Source: Clostridioides sp. (GTDB lineage: Bacteria > Bacillota > Clostridia > Peptostreptococcales > Peptostreptococcaceae). Taken from it: a stretch of DNA of 12,405 nt. This document shows positions 1 through 5,913 of this stretch, piece by piece. The DNA is taken from contig JAISUA010000108.1 of assembly GCA_031272305.1 (NCBI GenBank), positions 1-12,405 on the forward strand. Direction: 5' to 3'. Positions within the stretch are counted from its first letter, which is position 1; each line of letters opens with the position of its first letter. Under the pieces are notes generated by a model. That model made no database searches, had not been told where the DNA came from, and saw nothing but the letters and a program-made list of their open reading frames with translations. The position numbers and the translations under genes are program-made.

Positions 1-51
1 ACAAGATTATCGAACTCGAAGTAGGAAAAAGAGCAGTTGGAATTAAAAATG
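1..51 (+). repeat. 51-bp exact copy of an internal fabZ segment
   Basis: Bases 1-51 are identical to 617-667, which encode FabZ residues 21-37; base 52 is the first mismatch (a versus t at 668). The copy starts at the window edge, so its true left end is unknown. It is joined to mreB/mbl coding sequence. The junction lies in a 12-nt stretch (gaattaaaaatg) that would also suit MreB (E-L-K-M), so it may be a microhomology join. In the MreB frame the copied part has a TAG at 22-24, so it is not native mreB. A read or assembly chimera at a contig end is as likely as a real rearrangement. Confidence 0.9.
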
Positions 52-435
52 ACTATAGGTTGTGCTGTGCCAAGAGAAGATGATATTTCTATAAAAATAA
101 CAGGAAGAAATCTAATAACAGGACTTCCTACAACTATAGAGGTGACTTCACTTGAAATCCTTGATGCACTTAAAGAATCTATAGAACAAATTCTTGTAGC
201 TACAAGAACTGTACTTGAGAAAACACCTCCGGAACTTGCTTCAGATATATCAGAAACAGGTATTGTGATGACAGGTGGAGGAGCATTGTTGTATGGAATA
301 GGCGAAAGTATAAAAATGTCTACAGGAATAGATGTATGTATAGCAGAAGAGCCTCTTAGTTGTGTTGCAAAAGGAACAGGAATAGCACTTACAGAGCTAG
401 ATATACTTGAAACAGGTGGCTCAATAAAAAGATAG
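37..435 (+). CDS. mreB: MreB/Mbl actin-like cell-shape protein, C-terminal part only
   Basis: This is the last 130 or so residues of a bacterial actin of the MreB/Mbl family, a membrane-associated filament protein that guides lateral cell-wall synthesis. Family hallmarks seen are the G-R-N-L-I-T-G-L-P-T-T-I-E strand region (residues 23-35), the EKTPPELASDI helix (61-71), and the nucleotide-binding T-G-G-G-A-L-L motif (79-85), followed by EEPLSCVAKGTG. Full MreB proteins are about 330-345 aa, so roughly 200 N-terminal residues are missing. The TTG at 37 is only the first in-frame start-like codon and lies in the copied fabZ segment; real mreB sequence probably starts near 40-52. In Bacillus, mbl lies a little upstream of fabZ, so the mreB/mbl-fabZ neighbourhood is expected. 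It could be named mbl; the fragment cannot tell MreB from Mbl. Confidence 0.85.
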   Translation: MELKMTIGCAVPREDDISIKITGRNLITGLPTTIEVTSLEILDALKESIEQILVATRTVLEKTPPELASDISETGIVMTGGGALLYGIGESIKMSTGIDVCIAEEPLSCVAKGTGIALTELDILETGGSIKR

Positions 436-555
436 TGTAAACCTTTGTGTAAGATGTATATCATACTTTGAAAAAAGTAGTACTAGGAAAGAAAAAGTTC
501 AGATAAAAATCTTAACACTGTCATGAAATATTTAATGTAAAATAGGAGAAATAAT

Positions 556-990
556 ATGTTAAACATAGATGAAATAAAAAATATAATTCCACATAGATAC
601 CCTTTTCTACTTGTGGACAAGATTATCGAACTCGAAGTAGGAAAAAGAGCAGTTGGAATTAAAAATGTATCAATAAATGAACCATTTTTTCAAGGACATT
701 TTCCAGAATATCCACTTATGCCAGGTGTATTGATAGTTGAGGCACTTGCACAAGTAGGAGCTGTTGCTATGATGTCATTAGAAGAAAACAAGGGCAAACT
801 AGGAGTATTTGCAGGAATAGATGGTGTAAGATTCAAAAGACAAGTGAGACCAGGAGATACTTTAAGACTAGAAACAGAGATAGTAAGTATAAGAAGAAAT
901 ATAGGAAAAGCAACTGCAAAAGCTTATGTTGAAGATGAACTTGTGTGCAAAGGAGAACTTATGTTTGCACTTGTAGAAAACAAAAAATAA
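556..990 (+). CDS. fabZ: (3R)-hydroxyacyl-[acyl-carrier-protein] dehydratase FabZ
   Basis: This hot-dog-fold enzyme dehydrates 3-hydroxyacyl-ACP to trans-2-enoyl-ACP in type II fatty-acid synthesis, in the cytosol. The 144 aa match the usual family length and are complete. Visible signatures are the N-terminal I-P-H-R-Y-P-F-L-L-V-D (residues 11-21), the catalytic motif G-H-F-P-E-Y-P-L-M-P-G-V (47-58) with His48, and Glu62 in the active-site helix V-E-A-L-A-Q. The AGGAG at 544-548 sits 7 nt before the ATG and supports this start. It lies 120 bp after the mreB/mbl stop; no hairpin terminator is evident in the gap, so cotranscription is possible. Codons 21-37 are duplicated at the left edge of the window. 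Confidence 0.97.
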   Translation: MLNIDEIKNIIPHRYPFLLVDKIIELEVGKRAVGIKNVSINEPFFQGHFPEYPLMPGVLIVEALAQVGAVAMMSLEENKGKLGVFAGIDGVRFKRQVRPGDTLRLETEIVSIRRNIGKATAKAYVEDELVCKGELMFALVENKK

Positions 991-1009
991 AAAAGTATTT
1001 TGTAATGAG

Positions 1010-1051
1010 AAGACTTATAGGAAGTTATCTTCGATAAAAAGTAGAAAGTCT
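1010..1051 (+). repeat. Degenerate copy of the AAGACTTATAGGAAGTT hairpin element
   Basis: The 17 bases at 1010-1026 are identical to 7206-7222 and 7300-7316. In the other copies the first arm pairs with a downstream ATAAGTCTT; here only AAGTCT (1046-1051) remains, giving a 6-bp stem with AGACTT at 1011-1016. It lies just downstream of fabZ, as the others lie at the 3' end of the SEC-C gene. Confidence 0.5.
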
Positions 1052-1289
1052 AGAAAGAAGTTAGATTTACTTATAAACAAAAACTTAAACTGATAAGATA
1101 TTTGTCGATAGTTGGAAAGAATATAAATCTATATGTCGATAATAAGATTTAATTTAATTTTTTTGTAAAAGTATGAACAAAAATGTAGATATATGCATAT
1201 AGTATACTGTGGATGATGAGAAATCCACAATCCTCAAAACCTTTTATAGTTGTGTGTTGTTAGAATATTATATTAGAACGAATTACAAA

Positions 1290-1322
1290 AAAGTTGATAT
1301 AAAGTTGATATAAAGTTGATAT
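1290..1322. repeat. Three tandem 11-bp repeats
   Basis: The unit aaagttgatat occurs perfectly three times at 1290-1300, 1301-1311 and 1312-1322. The 11-bp period is close to one helical turn. No promoter or gene start adjoins it, so it may be a simple slippage expansion. Confidence 0.85.
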
Positions 1323-1353
1323 TAATAAAGTGATTAGTGCTATTGAACGGGAA

Positions 1354-1389
1354 AAAGGAAGGCATCTCAGCGGTGAGGTGCCTTCCTTT
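1354..1389 (-). terminator. Rho-independent terminator of yyaC
   Basis: An 11-bp perfect stem (AAAGGAAGGCA at 1354-1364 with TGCCTTCCTTT at 1379-1389) continues inward as CTCA/TGAG around a GCGG loop. On the minus strand it is followed by a run of five T. The hairpin overlaps the yyaC stop codon (1388-1390), so the 3' UTR is almost nil. It is by far the most GC-rich stem in the window. It may also stop fabZ transcripts, but the plus-strand T-run is weak (TTTAAAT). Confidence 0.85.
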
Positions 1390-1915
1390 AAATATTATAT
1401 TCAAGTTTAACAGAAGCGAGTATAGAAGAAGCGATTGTTTCAGCTATAGAATAAATAAAACTAAGTCGAATGTTACTAGAGGATAAGCAACGATTATCTT
1501 CGATTTTATCTACAATGCCAACTATTGAAAAATCACCAATTTGAGGGAGTGTTTTTCCTACTCCTTTTCCTGGAAGGATAGGACCTTTTCTGAGTTGTAT
1601 ATTTCCTATACTATCTCTACTTCCAAGGCAAGCATCTATAGCAAGAAAATTTGCATTTTTATGTTTTTCTTTTATATGTTCAATAGCTTCATAAATATTT
1701 AAAGCATGTATAGGTTTATCAAGTGTACCGTAAACAGGGTACATAAAATTGTTTTTCTCTAAAATAGTTCCGACGATTGGACCTAATGTATCTCCGATGA
1801 CTTTGTCTGTTCCGATACAAATGACAACTGTTTCGTCATTGATTATTTCGTTTAGAGTTGTACTTAAAATTTGAATGACAGATTCACTATTATAGTGTAC
1901 TTTTGCTAAATTCAT
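1388..1915 (-). CDS. yyaC: YyaC-type sporulation protein (DUF1256, Gpr/HybD-like fold)
   Basis: The 175-aa product matches the YyaC family, found across spore formers and related in fold to the germination protease Gpr and hydrogenase-maturation proteases; its exact role is not settled, but expression in sporulating cells is known for Bacillus. Visible motifs are C-I-G-T-D-x4-G-D-T-L-G-P (residues 33-46), the acidic A-I-D-A-C-L-G-S (92-99, with Asp94), and G-P-I-L-P-G-K-G-V-G-K. The start is the ATG at 1915, because homology begins at MNLAKVHYN and a strong GGGGGTG site lies about 9 nt upstream. The frame stays open for a further 75 codons only because it reads through the 36-bp repeats; that part is Phe/Tyr/Ile-rich repeat translation and not credible protein. 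A GTG (V-N-P-F-M) inside the Shine-Dalgarno is a less likely start. The gene is convergent with fabZ and has its own terminator. Confidence 0.88.
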   Translation of the reverse strand: MNLAKVHYNSESVIQILSTTLNEIINDETVVICIGTDKVIGDTLGPIVGTILEKNNFMYPVYGTLDKPIHALNIYEAIEHIKEKHKNANFLAIDACLGSRDSIGNIQLRKGPILPGKGVGKTLPQIGDFSIVGIVDKIEDNRCLSSSNIRLSFIYSIAETIASSILASVKLEYNI

Positions 1916-1989
1916 AAAAGGGTTCACCCCCTGATAAAAGTATATGTAGAAGTTGATTTTAAAATACATAAATAAAAATAGATATGTAA

Positions 1990-2172
1990 GTTCAAAATAG
2001 ATTTCAAAATAAAAAACATATATAATTTCAAAATAGATTTCAAAATAAAAAACATATATAATTTCAAAATAGATTTCAAAATAAAAAATATATATAATTT
2101 CAAAAATAGATTTCAAAATAAAAAATATATATAATTTCAAAAATATATTTCAAAATAAAAAAATATATATAA
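1990..2172. repeat. Five tandem 36-38 bp repeats upstream of yyaC
   Basis: Units are 1990-2025, 2026-2061, 2062-2097 (36 bp each), 2098-2134 (37) and 2135-2172 (38). Each reads tttcaaaatag, atttcaaaat, then an A-run and catatataa. Copies 1-3 are nearly identical and copies 4 and 5 add single A/T bases, so the array looks like a recent expansion that is drifting at its far end. Each unit itself contains two TTTCAAAAT words. It fills the space between the divergent yyaC and agrA-like genes and contains no unique spacers. Confidence 0.95.
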
Positions 2173-2192
2173 TTTCAAAAAAAGACGAAAAA

Positions 2193-2221
2193 TTGAAAAA
2201 AAAGACTATACAAGATATATA
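2193..2221 (+). promoter_or_regulatory. Candidate sigma-A promoter for the agrA-like gene
   Basis: TTGAAA (2193-2198) and TATATA (2216-2221) are separated by exactly 17 bp. A second possible -10, TATAAT at 2268-2273, has no good -35. Either would give a leader of about 250-330 nt that contains the 27-bp repeats. In such AT-rich DNA chance matches are common, so this is tentative. Confidence 0.35.
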
Positions 2222-2340
2222 AATAAAAAATTAAACAAAAAGATTTTTTTAGCGAATTATGTTAAAATATAATTGAAAAAAGAAATATTTATCATCAAAG
2301 TTAAGTATCGCAATAGAGAGAGTATCCGTAAATAAAAAAT

Positions 2341-2496
2341 AGTAACGTATTCAGCAATAAATAGATTAGTGCTATATTCAGTAAAGAAGAAGGTAGTAGC
2401 ACATTTAGAAATAAATAGGTTAGTATATATTCAGTAATGAATAAGATAGCAATATGTTCAGAGATGGATAAGTAGTATGATCAGAAATGAATATGT
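2341..2496. repeat. Six degenerate 27-bp tandem repeats before the agrA-like gene
   Basis: Units begin at 2341, 2368, 2395 (27 bp each), 2422, 2448 (26 bp) and 2474 (23 bp). The shared pattern is AGT/AGC, four to six variable bases, ATATTCAG, AAT, GAATA, AG, T. The copies differ from one another at many positions, so the array is old or kept for a function. It ends 20 bp before the AGGAGG of the response regulator and would be in its 5' leader if the promoter at 2193 is used. Confidence 0.85.
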
Positions 2497-2529
2497 AATT
2501 GAGCATTACGTAGATAGGAGGAATATTTT

Positions 2530-3237
2530 GTGAGGATAGCAGTTTGCGATGATAATAAAAGTGTTTGTACTCAAATATGCAAAATTATTGATAATTATGG
2601 ATATGAGAATTTTTGTGAATTAAAAATAGATACTTTTTATTCTGGTGAGAAATTACTTGATTCAATTAATAAAGGAAATTATTACAATCTTATATATTTA
2701 GATATAGATATGAAGGAAATAAATGGAGCAGAAGTAGCAAAAAACATTAGAAAAAATTCGAATAACTACATAACAGATATAGTATTCATAACAGGTATAG
2801 AGAACTATGGCAAAGAACTTTTTGAAGCTAATGCTCTAAAGTTGATAGACAAACCTATAAGTGAAAATGAAATCATAGACGTTCTTATTCTTTCAACTAA
2901 GAAAAATCAAAAAGTAAGTGGATTGTTTAAATATAAAAAAAATTTAGATGTATATTTTATTCCAACTTCCGAAATTATTTATTTCAAAAAATTAGCTAGA
3001 AGAATAAAAATGGTATCTATAAACAAGGAAGATATATTTTATATGAAAATGGATGATTTGATTGCAGAAGTAAGCAATCAAGATGTTTTTATAAGGATTG
3101 ATAGAAGCATATTGATAAATTTTCATCATGTAAGACGATTTGAGTACGATAAAGTGGAGATGTCAAATGGAGATATTCTTATGATAAGCATATCTAGAAG
3201 AGAAAGTATACGAAAATTCAGCTTGAATAATAAATGA
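2530..3237 (+). CDS. agrA: LytTR-family response regulator, AgrA-like
   Basis: The 235-aa cytosolic regulator has an N-terminal receiver domain (about 1-120) and a C-terminal LytTR DNA-binding domain (about 130-232). The receiver shows the acidic pair Asp7-Asp8, the phospho-acceptor Asp58 (Y-L-D-I-D-M), Thr88 and Lys108 (L-I-D-K-P). The LytTR part shows IIYFKKLARRIKM, the F-I-R-I-D-R-S-I-L-I-N core and a terminal V-E-M-S-N-G segment, as in AgrA and VirR. The start is GTG at 2530, with AGGAGG at 2516-2521 eight nt upstream. It is the first gene of an A-C-D-B locus. The likely target is the paired repeat at 4845-4877. A terminator-like hairpin follows it. Assignment to agr rests on the neighbouring agrC-, agrD- and agrB-like genes; LytTR regulators also serve other kinases. 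Confidence 0.9.
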   Translation: MRIAVCDDNKSVCTQICKIIDNYGYENFCELKIDTFYSGEKLLDSINKGNYYNLIYLDIDMKEINGAEVAKNIRKNSNNYITDIVFITGIENYGKELFEANALKLIDKPISENEIIDVLILSTKKNQKVSGLFKYKKNLDVYFIPTSEIIYFKKLARRIKMVSINKEDIFYMKMDDLIAEVSNQDVFIRIDRSILINFHHVRRFEYDKVEMSNGDILMISISRRESIRKFSLNNK

Positions 3238-3247
3238 CACGTTGAGT

Positions 3248-3304
3248 ATATATTGTAAAAATATTATTCTAAATTTTATTTTTACGGTATATTTTTATTT
3301 TTTT
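3248..3304 (+). terminator. AT-rich terminator hairpin between agrA-like and agrC-like genes
   Basis: A 15-bp stem pairs 3248-3262 (ATATATTGTAAAAAT) with 3278-3292 (ATTTTTACGGTATAT), including two G-T pairs, around a 15-nt loop, and is followed by a T-rich tract to 3304. The stem is nearly all A-T, so termination may be partial. If it works, kinase levels are set separately from regulator levels. Confidence 0.6.
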
Positions 3305-3453
3305 GAAGTATAAAAAATATTTAAACTGTCATATCAAGAAAGAGAAAAAATATAAAAAACGTTTATACTGTATTATAAATAAACAGATAAAATATATTCA
3401 TATATAGCAATAATATGTTTATAGAAAAAACTATACTTGGAAAGGGTGATTTG

Positions 3454-4728
3454 ATGCAAGTTTCGTATGATGTGGTCTATGTAGTATGTAATATAGTGAT
3501 GGTATATACATTTTACAAATTTATAGAGCTATTTTTTGAAAAGTGTCGTGTATCGTGGAAAGTGAAATTTATTTTTTTTGTAGGATATTTTTTAGCAATT
3601 ACTATTGTCAATTTAGTATTCAAAAATCCAATCATAAATATGTTCACGAATATAATAGGTTTGTTTGCGTGTGTACAGCTTTACAAGGGAGAAATAAAGA
3701 AAAAAATATTATTTATATTAATAATATATGTTTTAGTTGGGAGTATAGAAGGTATAGCAGGTATGTTTAGTGATTTTTACCAAGATAATTTTCTTCAAAA
3801 TTGGTATTATAGCAATGAAATGGGTCTTATTTTAGCTAGAATATTATCTTATTACTGTGTTATACAATTTGAAAACTTTAAAAATGCAAAGAAAGAATAC
3901 TTCCTTCCAAGTATATATTGGTTTAGTCTTTCTGTTATTTTTATAGTGATAATATTTTTCTTTGTGATGTTTTTTTCAAGAGGTCCTGTATCTCAAAATA
4001 TTTTGACTATAAGTTGTATAGTGATATTTATTATAGTTATACTCATTTTTTATTTGTATGATTGTATAATGCAGATAACAATGACAGAAGTAAACAATAG
4101 ATTGCAAGATGAACAAAACAAGTATTATAAAAATCAAATTGAGATCATAGAAGATTCTTTGGAAAATATAAGAATGATGAAACATGATTTTAAAAACAAC
4201 CTAATGATGATTAGCTCAAGTATAAAAGAAGGAAAAACTGAAGCTTTGTTAGAAAAATTGGACGAACTTATGGAACTATCTTCAAATAATTTTCAGTATT
4301 CAAATTCAGGCAATCTAGATATAGATAGTATCATAAACTACAAATTAAAAAACGTACAAAAATATAATATAGATGTAGATGTCTATGTATTTGTGCCTGC
4401 AGACTTAGAAATGTCGTCGTTTGATATTTCTATGAGCCTTGGAAATTTATTAGATAATGCACTAGAAAATGTAATAATGATTCCAAGAGATAGATTTATC
4501 AATTTGAAGATGGAACATTCAAAAGGTCAACTTAGAATAAAAATAAAAAATTCGTTCGATGGATATGTAAAAAGAGACGAAAATGTTATTTTAACAAGAA
4601 AAGAAGATTTTGAAAATCATGGTATGGGTCTAAAAATAATAAAAAATGTAGTAGAAAAATACAATGGAACAATGCAGATAAAATACAATGACAGCGAATT
4701 TTGTGTGAATATTTTGATGTATGTCTAA
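3454..4728 (+). CDS. agrC: Membrane histidine kinase, AgrC-like (GHKL ATPase)
   Basis: The 424-aa sensor kinase is predicted to detect the cyclic peptide made from AgrD and to phosphorylate the LytTR regulator. The N-terminal half (to about residue 210) is made of several hydrophobic membrane segments, typical of AgrC sensors. A short helix leads to the dimerisation/phosphotransfer site M-K-H-D-F-K-N-N-L with His244. The ATPase domain has the N-box G-N-L-L-D-N-A-L-E-N (330-339) and the G-box H-G-M-G-L-K-I-I (389-396). The start at 3454 is preferred because AAAGGGTGA (3441-3449) lies just before it; the ATG at 3415 would add 13 residues but has no ribosome site. It follows the regulator after 216 bp and a hairpin, and is followed by 236 bp before agrD. 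No convincing promoter was found in the gap. Confidence 0.9.
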   Translation: MQVSYDVVYVVCNIVMVYTFYKFIELFFEKCRVSWKVKFIFFVGYFLAITIVNLVFKNPIINMFTNIIGLFACVQLYKGEIKKKILFILIIYVLVGSIEGIAGMFSDFYQDNFLQNWYYSNEMGLILARILSYYCVIQFENFKNAKKEYFLPSIYWFSLSVIFIVIIFFFVMFFSRGPVSQNILTISCIVIFIIVILIFYLYDCIMQITMTEVNNRLQDEQNKYYKNQIEIIEDSLENIRMMKHDFKNNLMMISSSIKEGKTEALLEKLDELMELSSNNFQYSNSGNLDIDSIINYKLKNVQKYNIDVDVYVFVPADLEMSSFDISMSLGNLLDNALENVIMIPRDRFINLKMEHSKGQLRIKIKNSFDGYVKRDENVILTRKEDFENHGMGLKIIKNVVEKYNGTMQIKYNDSEFCVNILMYV

Positions 4729-4844
4729 CTATAAGAATAATTTAGCACAAAAACAATAATATACAATAAAAACAAAAAAAAACTACAAAAAGAAAAAAAC
4801 AAAATAAATGGAATTAAAAAAAAGAAAAAATTTTAAATTTTTTT

Positions 4845-4877
4845 AGTTCGTTACAATCATAAGGGGAGTTCGTTACA
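4845..4877 (+). promoter_or_regulatory. Paired LytTR (AgrA/VirR-type) binding boxes upstream of agrDB
   Basis: The exact 11-mer agttcgttaca occurs at 4845-4855 and 4867-4877, 22 bp apart start to start, that is two turns of DNA so both face the same side. Two further bases (TC after one variable base) are also shared. LytTR regulators such as AgrA and VirR bind pairs of direct repeats with this spacing just upstream of a -35 element; here the second box ends 9 bp before TTGAAA. The word does not recur with comparable match elsewhere in the window. Binding by the regulator at 2530 is inferred. Confidence 0.8.
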
Positions 4878-4886
4878 TTCGATTTC

Positions 4887-4915
4887 TTGAAATAAAAATA
4901 AAATGTTTGTATAAT
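4887..4915 (+). promoter_or_regulatory. Promoter of agrD-agrB
   Basis: TTGAAA (4887-4892) and a perfect TATAAT (4910-4915) are separated by 17 bp, a near-consensus sigma-A promoter. The start site should fall near 4922, giving a leader of about 43 nt to agrD. Strand-biased A-tracts (about 4755-4835) lie upstream of the paired boxes and may bend the DNA. Confidence 0.8.
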
Positions 4916-4964
4916 CTAGTCAGAAATAAAATTTGCATCGAATTGAAAAGGGGAATGGTGATTT

Positions 4965-5114
4965 ATGAATAGATTAATCAAGAACGAAGTAAGCGGAAAA
5001 GTAATAGCTTCAGTTGGACGAAAAGTTGCAGAAATGAATGCCAATTCTGCTTGTGCATTGATATTTCATCAACCAAAGATGCCTAAACAAGTTAAAAAGC
5101 TTCGCAAATTTTAA
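4965..5114 (+). CDS. agrD: AgrD-type autoinducer prepeptide (49 aa)
   Basis: This short gene encodes the precursor of a cyclic thiolactone signal. The 49 residues show the three-part AgrD layout: a basic amphipathic leader (MNRLIKNEVSGKVIASVGRK), a core N-S-A-C-A-L-I-F (27-34), and a recognition tail H-Q-P-K-M-P-K-Q (35-42) followed by a basic end. The core plus HQPK.P tail is the pattern of clostridial AgrD peptides. The predicted ring joins the Cys30 thiol to the Phe34 carboxyl (C-A-L-I-F); the exocyclic tail could be NSA or shorter. Start: ATG 4965 after AAGGGG (4948-4953) and GGTG (4957-4960). Its TAA shares one base with the agrB ATG (TAATG), so the two are translationally coupled. Cleavage sites are inferred by analogy. 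Confidence 0.93.
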   Translation: MNRLIKNEVSGKVIASVGRKVAEMNANSACALIFHQPKMPKQVKKLRKF

Positions 5115-5725
5115 TGAAATCAAAAGTTGAAGAATTTACGGAATATTTGATATCAGCAAATATCATTGAGGAAGAGGATAAGGAAGTGTATATTTACGGG
5201 ATAAAAAATGCATTTATATTATTCTCACACATAGTATTGTATGTTGTGATAGCAGTTGTATCAGGTATGTTTAAAGAATCCGTATTTTTCATAGTAACGT
5301 ATTTTGCCCTACGAATGTACGCTGGAGGATATCACGCGAGAACTCAGTCTTTATGTAATTTTTTCTCCACAACCGTTTTTATAATGGCTCTTCTTGCAAT
5401 TAGATATTCGCCAAATAGTGTGTTATTATGTTGTTTGATTGTTGTAGTTTCAAGTATAATAGTTTTTTTGTTGTCACCAGTAGAGGATCAGAACAAACCT
5501 CTTATTGAACTGGAAAAGGTTATGTATAGAAAAAAAACATATATAGTATTAGCTATTCAGATAATTATTTCTTTGGTTTTGTTGATTAAATGGAATAAAT
5601 ATTTAACTGAGATAAAAAGTATTGCTATGGGACTTCTTTTGATGGCAGTTGTACTTATTCTAGGAACGGTTAAAAACTACTCAAGAGGTAGTGTTCAAAG
5701 AGAAATTGAGGATACTAATATTTAA
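5114..5725 (+). CDS. agrB: AgrB-type membrane endopeptidase
   Basis: The 203-aa integral membrane cysteine protease removes the C-terminal tail of AgrD and forms its thiolactone. The active-site segment R-M-Y-A-G-G-Y-H-A-R-T-Q-S-L-C is intact, with His74 and Cys81 seven residues apart as in Staphylococcus AgrB (His77/Cys84). About four to six hydrophobic segments follow the acidic, soluble N-terminus (1-30) and a second polar stretch (119-140). Length is usual for the family. The ATG overlaps the agrD stop by one base and has no strong ribosome site of its own, so its translation probably depends on that of agrD. A strong terminator follows at 5802. Confidence 0.95.
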   Translation: MKSKVEEFTEYLISANIIEEEDKEVYIYGIKNAFILFSHIVLYVVIAVVSGMFKESVFFIVTYFALRMYAGGYHARTQSLCNFFSTTVFIMALLAIRYSPNSVLLCCLIVVVSSIIVFLLSPVEDQNKPLIELEKVMYRKKTYIVLAIQIIISLVLLIKWNKYLTEIKSIAMGLLLMAVVLILGTVKNYSRGSVQREIEDTNI

Positions 5726-5801
5726 AATAAAAAATATAAAAAATAAAAAAATATTGAATGCATATTTTATTTCTACAAATTTTATACATAATCGAACAAA
5801 T

Positions 5802-5850
5802 AAAAGCTGTTATATTAGCGATTTTAATCACTAGTATTACAGCTTTTTTT
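5802..5850 (+). terminator. Terminator of the agrDB unit
   Basis: A 17-bp stem pairs 5802-5818 (AAAAGCTGTTATATTAG) with 5831-5847 (CTAGTATTACAGCTTTT), with one T-T mismatch and one G-T pair, around a 12-nt loop. It runs into a T-tract through 5850 and beyond. It closes the agr locus and separates it from the next gene. Confidence 0.85.
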
Positions 5851-5913
5851 GATTTTTATGAAAGATTGTAAGGATTGGAGCCAAAAAATCATTCGAGAAA
5901 GGAATGTTATTAT

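Larger units (their letters stand above)
991..1353. other. Intergenic region between convergent fabZ and yyaC
   Basis: No gene is supported here. It holds a degenerate copy of a hairpin element also found after the SEC-C gene (1010-1051), a 7-bp stem TGTGGAT/ATCCACA at 1208-1214 and 1223-1229 with an 8-nt loop but no T-run, two GTCGATA words near 1108 and 1135, and three tandem 11-bp units at 1290-1322. No clear Rho-independent terminator for fabZ was found on the plus strand before the hairpin at 1354. Confidence 0.6.

Noticed and set aside
1208..1229. TGTGGAT/ATCCACA hairpin as fabZ terminator
   Set aside because: The stem is only 7 bp and has no T-run after it.
1916..2140. N-terminal 75-codon extension of the yyaC frame
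   Set aside because: It is a translation of the 36-bp repeats and has no ribosome site; homology and a strong ribosome site put the start at 1915.
1990..2172. Possible CRISPR array
   Set aside because: The units are directly adjacent without unique spacers, and no cas gene is near; the same holds for the 26- and 27-bp arrays.
3415..3453. Upstream ATG of the kinase gene
   Set aside because: No Shine-Dalgarno precedes it, while AAAGGGTGA lies just before ATG 3454.
4955..4972. ATG ahead of agrD as a leader or alternative start
   Set aside because: It is in another frame and reaches a stop after five codons; nothing suggests it is more than chance.
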